Shown here piece by piece: positions 1-9,290 of a DNA stretch of 64,000 bases. How positions within the stretch are numbered: the first letter of the stretch is position 1; every line of letters starts with the position of its first letter. Source of the stretch: Methylomonas albis (GTDB taxonomy: Bacteria; Pseudomonadota; Gammaproteobacteria; Methylococcales; Methylomonadaceae); assembly GCF_014850955.1 (NCBI RefSeq), contig NZ_JACXSS010000001.1, forward strand, positions 992,001 through 1,056,000, read 5' to 3'. The translations under genes were made by a program, and so were the position numbers. Under the pieces are notes generated by a model that searched no databases, was not told the DNA's origin, and saw nothing but the letters and a program-made list of their open reading frames with translations.

Positions 1-2
1 CT

Positions 3-464
3 GCGACGATGATGCTGGATGATTTTATTCAGGACCAAGCGTTTTACTATAAAGAAGGACAAGAGGTGCAGATCATCATTGCCGATGAAACCGATTTGGG
101 CTTTAAAGCGGTGGTGGACAATAAATACTGGGGTGTGTTGTATAAAAACGAGACTTTTCAGCTTTTGCAAAAAGGCCAGGCCTTGACCGCTTACGTCAAA
201 AAAGTGCGTCCGGACAATAAGCTGGATTTGATCTTAAGTCAGGAAAAATATGGTCAGAAAGTTGATGCAACTTCAGAGAAGATTCTGGCCGTACTAGTAA
301 AGCGCGGAGGTTATGTGGCGCTAACCGATAAAAGCGCGCCGGAGATTATTTACGATACCTTTGGCGTTAGTAAAAAAGTCTTCAAGCAAGCGATAGGCGG
401 TTTATACAAACAACGGCGGATTGTGATTGAAGAAGCGGGCATCCGCTTGGTTGAGCAGGCTTAG
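3..464 (+). CDS. S1 RNA-binding domain protein, CvfB/YitL-like (5' end outside the window)
   Basis: The reading frame is open to the left edge, so this is the C-terminal part of a longer protein; the ATG at 9 is probably internal. It shows a phrase typical of the second S1-like domain of the CvfB family (ETDLGFKAVVDNKYWGVLY), followed by a C-terminal winged-helix-like segment with GVSKKVFKQAIGGLYKQ. CvfB proteins are about 280 residues; about 150 are visible. The family is thought to bind RNA and, in firmicutes, affects virulence gene expression; the role here is unknown. A hairpin at 479-501 follows the stop and lies between this gene and the convergent fae-like gene. Confidence 0.8.
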   Translation, partial: ATMMLDDFIQDQAFYYKEGQEVQIIIADETDLGFKAVVDNKYWGVLYKNETFQLLQKGQALTAYVKKVRPDNKLDLILSQEKYGQKVDATSEKILAVLVKRGGYVALTDKSAPEIIYDTFGVSKKVFKQAIGGLYKQRRIVIEEAGIRLVEQA

Positions 465-478
465 TTAAGACAATAGCT

Positions 479-501
479 AGAGACACAACACTTGTGTCTC
501 T
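479..501. terminator. Hairpin between convergent genes, probable bidirectional terminator
   Basis: A perfect 10-bp stem (AGAGACACAA / TTGTGTCTCT) with a CAC loop lies 14 bases after the stop of the cvfB-like gene and 22 bases from the stop of the convergent fae-like gene. There is no long T-run, so its strength is uncertain. Confidence 0.55.
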
Positions 502-523
502 GACTGTCGTGAAACCCAGGCAA

Positions 524-1072
524 TTAAATCTTGCCGTCCAAACCCATCTGGAAATACTTGTGGGTAATTTTATCCTGGTTTTCTAGCAACCAATCGATGT
601 CCGGCGTGTTGGTCATGGCTTTATGAATGGCTTTGGCCATGGCCTCGCGGTGGATGTTGAACAAAATTTGATGATCCAGATTGTCGTCTTTGATAACGCT
701 GGGATTCAGCCACACCGAGCAAATAATCCCCAAATCGTTGGCCTTTTCCTTGGGAATGTCGCCGGCCCGCACCGCATCCAGCACGCCATTGGCAATCGCC
801 GCCTGTACCGTGCCCATCAAGATATTGGTATAGCGGCTGTTTTTGACGGTGACTTTACTCACCATCAAGGTCACCGGCCTTACTTGAATGTCGGTGTTTA
901 AAATCGCAAATACCCGAGTGTGGCCTTGCACCTGATCACCGGTTAAGGTGGCAATCGCGGTGCCAACCGGTCCGTCCAGCTCGCCGATGATGATTTCCGG
1001 TTCCGCTGCCGTGCCGGCCGGGCCGCCCGCTACCAGGGCTTCGCCGGTACGCATAATGATTCTTTCGCTCAT
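524..1072 (-). CDS. Formaldehyde-activating enzyme family protein (Fae paralogue)
   Basis: A 182-residue protein of the Fae family, whose founding member condenses formaldehyde with tetrahydromethanopterin in methylotrophs. The N-terminal GEALV motif (residues 10-14), the IIIG strand and the TLMVSKVT segment match the Fae fold, and the length is close to canonical Fae (about 170). The residue aligning with the catalytic histidine of Methylobacterium Fae (in its AHIDLIIG segment) appears to be Glu24 here, and the region has a two-residue insertion. It therefore resembles the divergent Fae2/Fae3-type paralogues and may not catalyse the same reaction. The gene stands alone, convergent with the cvfB-like gene, with no other C1 genes nearby. 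Confidence 0.85.
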   Translation of the reverse strand: MSERIIMRTGEALVAGGPAGTAAEPEIIIGELDGPVGTAIATLTGDQVQGHTRVFAILNTDIQVRPVTLMVSKVTVKNSRYTNILMGTVQAAIANGVLDAVRAGDIPKEKANDLGIICSVWLNPSVIKDDNLDHQILFNIHREAMAKAIHKAMTNTPDIDWLLENQDKITHKYFQMGLDGKI

Positions 1073-1128
1073 GAGGGTCTCTAAATGTATGTTGAGGTTA
1101 GTAATTTTTCTGGGGGAGGGGGTATGAG

Positions 1129-1785
1129 CTAAGCATCACCGCTCAACACCATCGCCCCGTATTCTTCCGGTGTGATTATGCCGCCCAGACTTTTCGCGAC
1201 GTGACTATCGCAAGCCGGCAACACATCCTGCACCGCATCAATACGCTTCCATTGCGGTAACGGAGTGTCTTGATCGGCTTGCGGCACGCATTTCGAGCTG
1301 GCAACCCGGCTCATCCGGTGGATATAACGCGGACAGTTGATGAATATCTCGCTAATCGCCACCCGCACGATCAGCTCCGCGCCAGGGTAATCCACCAGCA
1401 ACGGATCGTTGGCTTCAATGCGGGCATCGCCATGCACCCGAATCCGGTGCGGCGTTTCGAAGTCGATAAACAACATGCCGATCTTAGAATTGCCGTTGAT
1501 ATTGCCCATCGACAAAAACATGCCGTTGCCGTCGTAACTCGGAAACGCCAGTTCCAGCGGATTAACCACCTTCACCAAGCCGGGATTGCCGCCCTTGTAA
1601 GAGCAAGTCGGGTAACCGCGCTGGTCTATCGTGGTCAGAAAGAAAAAATCCCGGCTCTCGATAAATGGCTGATGCTGCTCGCTTACCTGCTGTTCAACAA
1701 TGATTTGTTCCAATCTGTCAGCTAGATTAAGGGTGTCGTGCTGTTCTTGCAATTGGCGGTGCTGCGGGCTGTAAAAGTCGCTCAT
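1129..1785 (-). CDS. Pyridoxamine 5'-phosphate oxidase (PPOX)-family FMN-binding protein
   Basis: The 218-residue product has the split-barrel flavoprotein pattern: FFFLTTIDQRGYPTCSYKGG, then FPSYDGNGMFLSMGNI and a later SKIGMLFIDF and RIRVHGDARI strand. This matches the general PPOX/MSMEG-type group that binds FMN or F420-like cofactors. Such proteins often reduce or oxidise small substrates, but the substrate cannot be deduced. The true pyridoxine pathway enzyme PdxH is shorter in this region and has different motifs, so no gene symbol is given. The gene reads away from the hairpin-rich spacer at 1.8-2.3 kb. Confidence 0.75.
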   Translation of the reverse strand: MSDFYSPQHRQLQEQHDTLNLADRLEQIIVEQQVSEQHQPFIESRDFFFLTTIDQRGYPTCSYKGGNPGLVKVVNPLELAFPSYDGNGMFLSMGNINGNSKIGMLFIDFETPHRIRVHGDARIEANDPLLVDYPGAELIVRVAISEIFINCPRYIHRMSRVASSKCVPQADQDTPLPQWKRIDAVQDVLPACDSHVAKSLGGIITPEEYGAMVLSGDA

Positions 1786-1887
1786 GGGTGGCGCTCCTGG
1801 TTGGGTGGTGCGGCGATTCTAACAGGAATGGCGAGAAGGCAGATTTACGATTGGATGACGAGGGCGCTGGGCTGCGTTTCCAAAACC

Positions 1888-2226
1888 GCGTGGGCACAAA
1901 AACCGTGCCCACCCTACGTCTGGCGAAGGGTTTGCTCCCGTATGCCGCGCCGAGCACCGCAGCTTTTGAACGGATAAGCCCGTTAGGGGCGATGCAGGGA
2001 TGCATCGCGTTGACGAAGGGGCAGGAAGCCCCTTTCGGCAACCCCGTTCAAAAGCGAGGAGCGCAGGAATCAAGCGGCATCCGGGTCGCCTTTTCTTTGG
2101 ATACTTTCTTTTGGCGACGCAAAAGAAAGTATCTCGGTTGTCGGTCCGAGAACCGACATTTAAAACTCGTCGCGATAGCGACACAAAACCCGAACCCCGC
2201 GTGGGCACAAAAAACCGTGCCCACCC
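1888..2226. repeat. Cluster of hairpin-forming repeats in a long intergenic spacer
   Basis: The spacer between the PPOX gene and the IS110 element contains consecutive inverted repeats and no credible gene. GTGGGCAC/GTGCCCAC hairpins occur twice, at 1890-1912 and 2201-2224, in near-identical surroundings. A perfect 14-bp stem occurs at 2100-2113/2120-2133 with loop GCGACG, a 7-bp stem at 2139-2145/2152-2158, and smaller ones near 2019 and 2169. The overlapping open frames on both strands here are rich in Arg, Pro and Cys and have no recognisable domain. This is typical of REP/MITE-like intergenic repeat DNA. Confidence 0.65.
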
Positions 2227-2280
2227 TTGTATGATGAATTTTAACAACCGATGGCGCAGAAAAACCGATTAAGCTGTCAT

Positions 2281-2470
2281 TGTTCATTGGGAGGCCGTCC
2301 CACCCTGAGGACTGGTAGTTTACCAGAGCCTGTCTAGTAGATTGGCCCCCGCCCTATTCACCCATACCGTGGAGTATCCGAGGCTTAGCGCCTGCATACA
2401 CAAGGATGGTAGGTGCATGTGCAGGGTCGGGAACCGTTGAATAGTGTACTTCCCTTTAACTGTATTCAAA
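2281..2470 (+). ncRNA. Candidate bridge RNA leader of the IS110 element
   Basis: IS110-group elements encode a structured guide (bridge) RNA in the non-coding end upstream of the recombinase. Here about 190 non-coding bases precede the transposase start. They fold locally: CTGGTA/TACCAG at 2312-2317/2321-2326 with a 3-base loop, and CCTGCA/TGCAGG at 2391-2396/2420-2425 enclosing an internal loop. Ends of the RNA, and its donor and target loops, cannot be fixed without comparing copies or the empty site. Confidence 0.45.
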
Positions 2471-2477
2471 AACGATT

Positions 2478-3515
2478 ATGACCAATAGCCCCGTCAACAC
2501 CGCCACTCAATCCACTTCTCGCCTGTTTGCCGGCGTGGATGTGGGGGCCGATGAATTGGTATTGGTGATCCGCAAGAACGGCAAGCCGTTCGATCCGCAA
2601 AAATATGCCAATACCCGTAGCGGCCGTACTCGTCTGGTGAATAAACTGATCAAATTATCCGGCATCAAGGTCTGCCTGGAAGCCACCGGCATTTACCATT
2701 TCGATCTGGCGATTGCGCTGCATGACGCCGGTATTCCGGTGATGGTGGTCAATCCCAAGGCCTCGCATAACTTCGCCAAGGTGTTGATGAAAAACAGTAA
2801 AACCGACGCCGTCGATGCCAACACCCTGGCCGAATACGTCGAGCGTATGGATTTCGTCGCCTGGACTCGTCCTTCGAATCAATCGCTGGCTTTGCGCGGC
2901 TATGCTCGCCGTATCGACGCACTGACCGGTCAGAAAGCCGCCGCGAAAAATCATCTGCATGCGCTGAGTGCGACAGAGGAAACTCCGAAGGCCTTGCTGC
3001 GCGATGCCAAGCTGGCGATCAGTCAATTGGAAAAACGCATCGATACCCTGGCTGCCGAAGCGATGCACTTGATCAACGATCATCAGACGCTCAAACGGGT
3101 TTTTGAATTACTGACCGGCATCAAGGGCATTGCCCAAACCAGCACCATTGCCTTGATGGGCGAGCTGCTGTTATTGCCGCCCAATCTGTCGCATCGCGAA
3201 TGGGTCAAATTTGCCGGACTCGATCCCAAGGCGTTTGAATCCGGCAAAAGCGTACACAAGAAAATGCGGCTATCCAAGGCCGGCAACCGGCATATTCGCT
3301 CCGCGTTGTATATGCCGGCTTTGAGCGCCAAACAGCATGATCCGCATGTGCGGGCGTATTTCCAGCACCTGATCGACAACGGCAAGAAACCTTTGCAAGC
3401 CGTCTGCGCCGTCATGCGTAAATTACTGCATGCGATCCATGGCATGTTGACGCACGATCAACCGTTCGATAACACACGGTTTTATGCCATCCCTGAATCG
3501 ATCATCGCTGAGTAA
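2478..3515 (+). CDS. IS110-family transposase (DEDD recombinase)
   Basis: This 345-residue recombinase is full length for the family. The RuvC-like N-terminal domain shows the four acidic residues in order: Asp21 (FAGVDVG), Glu68 (CLEATG), Asp110 and Asp113 (KTDAVDA). The C-terminal Tnp domain contains the helix-hairpin-helix-like GIKGIAQTSTIALMGEL and the FESGKS segment carrying the presumed catalytic serine. No frameshift or stop is seen, so it may be active. It belongs to the IS110 rather than the IS1111 layout because the long non-coding stretch lies upstream of the gene. Confidence 0.93.
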   Translation: MTNSPVNTATQSTSRLFAGVDVGADELVLVIRKNGKPFDPQKYANTRSGRTRLVNKLIKLSGIKVCLEATGIYHFDLAIALHDAGIPVMVVNPKASHNFAKVLMKNSKTDAVDANTLAEYVERMDFVAWTRPSNQSLALRGYARRIDALTGQKAAAKNHLHALSATEETPKALLRDAKLAISQLEKRIDTLAAEAMHLINDHQTLKRVFELLTGIKGIAQTSTIALMGELLLLPPNLSHREWVKFAGLDPKAFESGKSVHKKMRLSKAGNRHIRSALYMPALSAKQHDPHVRAYFQHLIDNGKKPLQAVCAVMRKLLHAIHGMLTHDQPFDNTRFYAIPESIIAE

Positions 3516-3550
3516 AAGATGATGAAATTTGTTGCTTTTGAACAGAGTAT

Positions 3551-4561
3551 CTACGCAATTGGATTTTTAAGATATTCCGGCGTAATTCTTCTTAAAAAAT
3601 ACTCTCTTAATTGCTCAAGAGACCGGAAGCCTGGCAAGACTGCATCAATCACAATATCAATCGGCAAATAGCGAAATGAACCTGATCGAGAGTGATAAAA
3701 TCCAATTGAATTCATCTCAAAACCATCATTTTTTTCATCGAGAAGCAGCGCATAACTAATCAACTGGTATAAGTGGAGTGTTGTGATTTTTTTTATAGAA
3801 GTTTTAATTTCCGTAAGAACTATATATTCTCCAACTTTAATCACGCAATCGAAGTCGGCGCCGCCAACATAGATAGAATTTTTCAGGGCTTGGTTAAATA
3901 CTATAAACTCAGATTGATACAGGGCACTGTTGCGGTTGTTTTTCTCATCAATGAATATTTGGATTATTTTTGAGAGATCATTTAAATATTGATGACCACC
4001 AAGCTGAGTTACGAATTCACCAATCAAATAGTTTGTTGTTTTCTCCTTAAGGGTTTTACCTTCAGTAGCTCTGATAATTTCTTTTTGTTCTGGCGTGAAA
4101 CCAGGTATCAACTCTGTTTCAAACACTTCTGGTAATCTAAATGCTCTATACGAATGATCTAAAATAGACAATGCGGTCGCTGCATAAATTGCCGTTTGAC
4201 TTGCCCCGTTTCGGCCATCTAATCCTTTTTTACCTATTTTGAATAAATTTTGTGAATGGTAAACATGTGGCTGATTAAGATAACTTTTTGGTTTTAGTTT
4301 ATATCTTTGCACAACTTCTGCGGCAATGGTAGCAGCAATATTTAATTTATTTCCATTAGCAGTATATCGAATTAAATAATCGACAGTCGTACCAATCCAT
4401 GCATAAACAATAGCTGACGAATGAGGAGTTTCCGGGAGTATTAAAGGAGTGTCGCTTTGTAATAATTTAAGACAATCGTGTAATCCACTTTTTAATTCGT
4501 GCTCAGCAAAGAATTTTCTTATCAGACTGTTTTTCTTTGCAAGTTCTCTGGTTAAAGACAT
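3551..4561 (-). CDS. Hypothetical protein with a PD-(D/E)XK nuclease-like signature
   Basis: I do not recognise a named family. The 336-residue product is conspicuously AT-rich compared with its neighbours. Near the C-terminus it shows a plausible PD-(D/E)XK core: GGADFDCVI (Asp236/Asp238), then VLTEIKTS (Glu251, Lys253), then a QLISY helix (Gln266, Tyr270) like motif IV of RecB/Cas4-type nucleases. The N-terminal 220 residues are helical and of unknown function. It lies between an IS110 element and the cysH-gshA pair and looks like horizontally acquired cargo. A defence or DNA-processing role is an inference from the fold signature and context only. Confidence 0.65.
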   Translation of the reverse strand: MSLTRELAKKNSLIRKFFAEHELKSGLHDCLKLLQSDTPLILPETPHSSAIVYAWIGTTVDYLIRYTANGNKLNIAATIAAEVVQRYKLKPKSYLNQPHVYHSQNLFKIGKKGLDGRNGASQTAIYAATALSILDHSYRAFRLPEVFETELIPGFTPEQKEIIRATEGKTLKEKTTNYLIGEFVTQLGGHQYLNDLSKIIQIFIDEKNNRNSALYQSEFIVFNQALKNSIYVGGADFDCVIKVGEYIVLTEIKTSIKKITTLHLYQLISYALLLDEKNDGFEMNSIGFYHSRSGSFRYLPIDIVIDAVLPGFRSLEQLREYFLRRITPEYLKNPIA

Positions 4562-4598
4562 ATAACTCGATTTAAAGTTTAACTTTAGTCAATCTTGT

Positions 4599-5321
4599 CT
4601 ATTTCTTAACATTCCCCCCATGCAACCCACATTCCTTCTTCGCCGCATCCTCCCACCACCAGCGCCCGGCGCGTTCATGCTGATTCGGTAAAACCGGCCG
4701 GGTGCAAGGCTCGCAGCCGATGCTGATGTAGCCGTGCTGGTGTAGTTCGTTAAACGGCACCTGATACGCCTCGATGTAATCCCATACTTGCGCTGATGAC
4801 CAGTTCAGCAGCGGGTTGAATTTGATGAGCTGTTTGCCGGGGCCGGAAAAGCCGGCATCCAATTGTACTTCCGGGATGTCGCCCCGGGTGTCCAGGCTTT
4901 GGTCTTTGCGTTGGCCGGTGATCCAAGCGTCCAGCGTCGCCAGCTTGCGTTTTAAAGGTTCCACTTTACGGATACCGCAGCATTGTTGGTGGCTGTCTTC
5001 GTAGAAGCTAAACAAGCCTTTTTCTTTCACAAAGGCATCAAGCGCTTCGCGATCCGGACTCAATATGTCGATGCTAATGCCGTAATGCTTACGCACTTGT
5101 TCGATAAAGCGGTAGGTTTCCGGATGTAGGCGGCCGGTGTCCAGCGAAAACACTTGAATGTCTTTTCTGATCTGCAAGGCCATGTCGATCAGCACGACGT
5201 CTTCGGCACCGCTGAAGGAGATGGCAATGTTATCGAATTGAGCCAATGCGGCCTTTAAGATGGTGCGCGGATTTTTGCCTTGCAACTCGGTTTGGGCGGT
5301 GCTTAAGTCGAATTCAGTCAT
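4599..5321 (-). CDS. cysH: Adenylyl-sulfate (APS) reductase, [4Fe-4S] type
   Basis: CysH reduces activated sulfate to sulfite in cysteine biosynthesis. The start at 5321 (MTEFDLS) is chosen because the upstream extension lies inside gshA and has no homology-like content. The [10 protein letters not shown] nucleotide-binding loop is at residues 35-44. Cys114-Cys115 and Cys203/Cys206 (GCEPC) form the CC...CxxC signature of APS reductases that hold a [4Fe-4S] cluster, which argues for APS rather than PAPS as substrate. The catalytic ECGLH motif is at 230-234. Length (240 residues) is normal. The start is four bases from the gshA stop, so the two thiol-metabolism genes probably form an operon. 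Confidence 0.93.
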   Translation of the reverse strand: MTEFDLSTAQTELQGKNPRTILKAALAQFDNIAISFSGAEDVVLIDMALQIRKDIQVFSLDTGRLHPETYRFIEQVRKHYGISIDILSPDREALDAFVKEKGLFSFYEDSHQQCCGIRKVEPLKRKLATLDAWITGQRKDQSLDTRGDIPEVQLDAGFSGPGKQLIKFNPLLNWSSAQVWDYIEAYQVPFNELHQHGYISIGCEPCTRPVLPNQHERAGRWWWEDAAKKECGLHGGNVKK

Positions 5322-5325
5322 GGAT

Positions 5326-6912
5326 TTAGCTCTGGGCAAAGTAGCGGGATAAATACTCGTCAAAGTCCAACTTGTCGTTGGCTTCGATGTCGGCTTGTTT
5401 TTGCAACGATGCGGCAGCCATGTCCTCGAACTGCCGTTGCGTTTCATCGTCCAGTGGTTCGGCGTTGAAATAATGCTTGTGTAAGGCCGAGGTGTTACTG
5501 GCGAAGCAGCCAAACTCCTGGCCGTTTTCGCGCATGCAAGCCAGAATCCGCGCCGATGGCGTCAATGCCGGGTTGTCGACTACCGCCAGTTGCTGTTGCA
5601 AGGCCAATTGATAAGGGCGGTCCAGGCTGCCTCTATCTAGCACCGCGCAAATCGGTTGCATGGCGTACAAAATGCTGTGTGCCCATTGCTGCAGGGTGAC
5701 GGTTTCGCCGTTGCGGTTTAACTGTAAACCAGGTTTGCGGCCTTGATTGGCGACCAGTAATTGGTTGCTGTTGTTTACCTGAAATTCGTCGGGTTCTTGC
5801 AATGGGCTGTCTTGCAACAGGCAATACAACAAAAACGCCTCAACAAAGCGCGCGGTACTTTCGTCAATACCGATAGGATTTAACAGATTCAAATCCAGCG
5901 AGCGCATTTCCACGTACAGCACGCCGCGCCGTTTCAGTGCCGCTGTCGGCTTCTCGCCTGACTTGGCGATCTGCTTGGGGCGCATGGTGCTGTAAAACTC
6001 GTTTTCGATTTGCAGGATGTTGGCATTCAGCTGTTGATACTCGCCGTTCACTTTCACACCAATCGCTTCATAGTCCGGATACGGGGTGTTGATTGCGGCG
6101 CCCAGACTCTCCACGTAACCGTCCAGCGAGTTGTAATCGATCTTCAAGCCCGCTTGATTTTTACTCTTGTAGCCGATGTCGCTCATTCGCAGCGAGGTGG
6201 CGTAGGGGTGGAACAGGGTATGTTCGTCGAACTCCTTGAATTGCTCCATCAATTGCGGGCGGCTTTTGAAAAAGGTTTTGCAAATAGCCGGCGAGGCGCC
6301 GAACAGATACAGAATCAGCCAGCCTTGGCGGTGGAAATTACGGATCAAGCCAAAATAGGCATCCGAGATAAAGCTTTCCAGGCTGGACTCACTGGCCCGT
6401 TGCCGATGCAGCGCAGGCCACAAGTCTTCCGGCACCGAATAATTGAAATGAATACCGGCAATGGCTTGCATGGTGCGGCCGTAACGGTGCCACAAGCCTT
6501 TGCGGTAAACATGTTTCATCTTGCCGATGTTTGAACTGCCATACTCGGCAATGGGAATGCTCAAGTCGCCGTCGATACCGCAGGGCATGCTAGTCGCCAG
6601 CAGCATTTCCTCGCCCAGGTGCGGATAGACGAACTGGTGGAGTTGATGCATGTAGTCCAGGGTTTGTCTGATGTCGGCAAACGGTGGGGTGATAAATTCC
6701 AGCAGCGCTTCTGAGTAGTCGGTAGTGATATAAGGGTGAGTCAACGCCGAGCCGAGGGCTTTGGGATGCGGGGTTTGCGCGATCTCACCGTGCTCGGTGA
6801 TGCGCAGGCTCTCTTTCTCGATGCCTTTTAGACCTTGTTTTAATAAGTATTGTTGATCGTTATCAATCAGGTATTTGAGGCGATCAGGTAGTCGGCAGTA
6901 AGTCATGTTCAT
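5326..6912 (-). CDS. gshA: Glutamate-cysteine ligase (type 1)
   Basis: This enzyme makes gamma-glutamylcysteine, the first step of glutathione synthesis. The [10 protein letters not shown] segment near the N-terminus, the [15 protein letters not shown] stretch and [11 protein letters not shown] are diagnostic of the proteobacterial type 1 enzyme, and the length of about 528 residues matches. ATGs at 6912 and 6906 are both plausible starts, and the frame continues to an ATG at 6954; none has a convincing ribosome-binding site. cysH follows four bases downstream, linking sulfate reduction to glutathione production. Confidence 0.93.
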   Translation of the reverse strand: MNMTYCRLPDRLKYLIDNDQQYLLKQGLKGIEKESLRITEHGEIAQTPHPKALGSALTHPYITTDYSEALLEFITPPFADIRQTLDYMHQLHQFVYPHLGEEMLLATSMPCGIDGDLSIPIAEYGSSNIGKMKHVYRKGLWHRYGRTMQAIAGIHFNYSVPEDLWPALHRQRASESSLESFISDAYFGLIRNFHRQGWLILYLFGASPAICKTFFKSRPQLMEQFKEFDEHTLFHPYATSLRMSDIGYKSKNQAGLKIDYNSLDGYVESLGAAINTPYPDYEAIGVKVNGEYQQLNANILQIENEFYSTMRPKQIAKSGEKPTAALKRRGVLYVEMRSLDLNLLNPIGIDESTARFVEAFLLYCLLQDSPLQEPDEFQVNNSNQLLVANQGRKPGLQLNRNGETVTLQQWAHSILYAMQPICAVLDRGSLDRPYQLALQQQLAVVDNPALTPSARILACMRENGQEFGCFASNTSALHKHYFNAEPLDDETQRQFEDMAAASLQKQADIEANDKLDFDEYLSRYFAQS

Positions 6913-7157
6913 AGAAGATTTGGGTGCCTGCTGCGGCTTGGGTAAGCACGGCATTATATAGGTTCGCTTTTGATTTATTTAAATTGGCGTGCGGTGGAAT
7001 AGACGAGATAGGGGGTGTTCGCTGCTATTTCAAGGTGTTTGGTGGCTAAATGGGTTTTGCGTGGGTAGCTTGAGGTTGTAGCACTGATCTGTGATCTAAT
7101 AGCGGCGTGACTTTTTGCCAGACCGTTTCGAGACATCGATTTAGCACTGAATGATTT

Positions 7158-9290
7158 ATGACCAATAACCCCGCCCTGCAAACCCTGCGTAGCGTGTTCG
7201 GCTACGATAGTTTTCGCGGCCAGCAGAAACAGATTATCGAGCAGTTGATCGGCGGCCAGGATGTGTTGGTGCTAATGCCGACCGGTGGCGGCAAGTCTTT
7301 GTGCTACCAGATTCCTGCCTTGGTGATGGACGGCGTGGGCATCGTGATTTCGCCGCTGATCGCGTTGATGCAGGATCAGGTCAGCGCCTTGCATCAGGTA
7401 GGGGTGAAGGCGGCCTATTTAAATTCCACGCTGGCTTTGGAACAAGTTCGCGAGATCGAGCAGCAACTGCAAAACGGTGAGCTGGACTTGCTCTACATCG
7501 CGCCGGAGCGGCTGTCCAACGCCAGAACCCAGGCTCTGTTTTCCCGCTGTAAGATTGCTTTGTTTGCTATCGACGAAGCGCATTGCGTGTCGCAATGGGG
7601 TCACGATTTTCGTGCCGATTATTTGCTATTGTCGGTGTTGCATGAACAATTCCCCAAAGTACCGCGCATTGCTTTAACTGCCACCGCCGACGAACGCACC
7701 CGCCAGGAAATCATCACGCGCTTGGCGCTGGAGCAAGCGCAGGTGTTTGTTAGCGGCTTTGATCGGCCTAATATTCGCTATCGAATCATTCAGAAAGACA
7801 ATGCCCGCCAGCAACTGCTGACCTTTATCCGCTCCGAACACCCCGGCGATACCGGTATCGTCTATTGCCTATCCCGCAAAAAAGTCGAAGAAACTGCCGA
7901 ATGGTTGAATGGCAAAGGCTTGAAAGCGCTGCCGTATCACGCTGGCATGGATCATCGGGATCGGCAGAAAAATCAGCATCAGTTTTTGATGGAAGACGGC
8001 CTCATCATTGTCGCCACCATTGCCTTTGGCATGGGCATCGACAAACCCAACGTGCGTTTCGTGGCGCATCTGGATTTACCCAAAAGCGTGGAAGCGTATT
8101 ACCAGGAAACCGGCCGCGCCGGCCGCGACGGTCTGCCGGCCAATGCCTGGATGGCTTATGGTTTGCAGGACGTGTTGACCCTGCGACAAATGCTTAGCAC
8201 CTCCAATGCCGACGAGGCGCACAAGCGCATTGAATTGCATAAGCTGGACGCGATGCTGGCTTTGTGCGAAATGGTCAGCTGCCGGCGGCAGGCCTTGTTG
8301 GCTTACTTTGGCGACCTGCTGGAACAGGGCTGCGGCAATTGCGATACCTGTCTGGAACCGGTGGAAACCTGGGATGGCAGCGTTGCTGCCCAGCAGGCTT
8401 TGTCCTGCATTTATCGCACCGGCCAGCGCTTTGGCGTGACCTATTTGATTGATGTGTTGCTGGGCAAGAGTGACGAACGGATGCGCCAATTCGGTCACGA
8501 TAAGCAGTCGACGTTTGGGATTGGTAAAGCGCTGGACGAAAAACAATGGCGCTCGGTATTTCGGCAATTGGTGGCCAAGTCTTTGGTAGAAATTGATTTC
8601 GAAGGCCACGGCAGCCTGAAACTCACCGATGCCTGCCGGCCGGTGTTGCGCGGCGAGCAAACCTTGATGCTGCGGAAAGATGCGCAAATCGCCAAGACCC
8701 GGCGCGAGAAGTCCGAAAAACGCCAGCCCGGCGGGGCAGCGGACAGCGCTTTGTGGAATGCTTTGCGGGCCAAACGTAAAGAATTGGCCGACGAGCAGGA
8801 CGTGCCGCCCTATGTGATTTTTCACGATGCGACGTTGATGGCAATGGTCGATGCTCGGCCGCGCAACCATCAACAGCTGGGCATGCTGTCCGGCATTGGT
8901 CAGCGTAAGCTGGAGTTATATGGCGATGAATTTTTGGCAGTGTTGGCGGAGTTCGACGACGAATCGGCGGTGTCTGCGACCGATACGGTTGCGGAAAGTC
9001 TGGATTTATTTAGATTGGGTTATAGCGTCGAGCAAGTCGCGAAGCAACGCAGTCTGAGCGAAGACACTATTTACAATCACATGGCTAAAAGTCTGGAATT
9101 AGGGTTGGTCGCGCTGGGCGCTGTGTTAAGTTTGTCGCCGGCAGAGGTTAGTGAAATCGAGGCGGTGTTGTTAAGTTTGCCGGAAGAACAACGCAATGCG
9201 TTGAAGCCGGTCTACGAACAGCTCGGCGGCACTTACAGTTATGGGATTTTGCGTTGCGTTAGAGCGGCTTTACAACAGCAGCTTGGCTGA
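7158..9290 (+). CDS. recQ: ATP-dependent DNA helicase RecQ
   Basis: A 710-residue superfamily 2 3'-5' helicase for repair of stalled forks and recombination. It has a Walker A motif (PTGGGKS), DEAHC box, FRPDY-type RecQ motifs (WGHDFRADY), motif VI ([10 protein letters not shown]), the zinc cluster cysteines (CEMVSCRR...CGNCDTC) of the RQC region, and an HRDC domain around [20 protein letters not shown] further helix-turn-helix-like tail ([19 protein letters not shown]) extends the C-terminus, as in a subset of bacterial RecQ proteins. The 3' end overlaps the tail of the convergent DUF1249 gene by 32 bases. Confidence 0.95.
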   Translation: MTNNPALQTLRSVFGYDSFRGQQKQIIEQLIGGQDVLVLMPTGGGKSLCYQIPALVMDGVGIVISPLIALMQDQVSALHQVGVKAAYLNSTLALEQVREIEQQLQNGELDLLYIAPERLSNARTQALFSRCKIALFAIDEAHCVSQWGHDFRADYLLLSVLHEQFPKVPRIALTATADERTRQEIITRLALEQAQVFVSGFDRPNIRYRIIQKDNARQQLLTFIRSEHPGDTGIVYCLSRKKVEETAEWLNGKGLKALPYHAGMDHRDRQKNQHQFLMEDGLIIVATIAFGMGIDKPNVRFVAHLDLPKSVEAYYQETGRAGRDGLPANAWMAYGLQDVLTLRQMLSTSNADEAHKRIELHKLDAMLALCEMVSCRRQALLAYFGDLLEQGCGNCDTCLEPVETWDGSVAAQQALSCIYRTGQRFGVTYLIDVLLGKSDERMRQFGHDKQSTFGIGKALDEKQWRSVFRQLVAKSLVEIDFEGHGSLKLTDACRPVLRGEQTLMLRKDAQIAKTRREKSEKRQPGGAADSALWNALRAKRKELADEQDVPPYVIFHDATLMAMVDARPRNHQQLGMLSGIGQRKLELYGDEFLAVLAEFDDESAVSATDTVAESLDLFRLGYSVEQVAKQRSLSEDTIYNHMAKSLELGLVALGAVLSLSPAEVSEIEAVLLSLPEEQRNALKPVYEQLGGTYSYGILRCVRAALQQQLG

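Larger units (their letters stand above)
2281..3520 (+). mobile_element. IS110-family insertion sequence (boundaries approximate)
   Basis: The element consists of a non-coding leader and one DEDD recombinase gene. IS110 elements usually lack terminal inverted repeats and target duplications, so the ends given are only the span that contains the leader and gene. The left neighbour is the hairpin-rich spacer; the right neighbour is the convergent nuclease-like gene, whose stop lies 35 bases past the transposase stop. Confidence 0.7.

Noticed and set aside
1788-2287. Several open frames of 79-148 residues in the spacer before IS110
   Set aside because: They overlap on both strands, have skewed Arg/Pro/Cys composition and coincide with inverted repeats.
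5322-5513. N-terminal extension of cysH
   Set aside because: It lies wholly inside gshA in another frame and has no CysH-like content.
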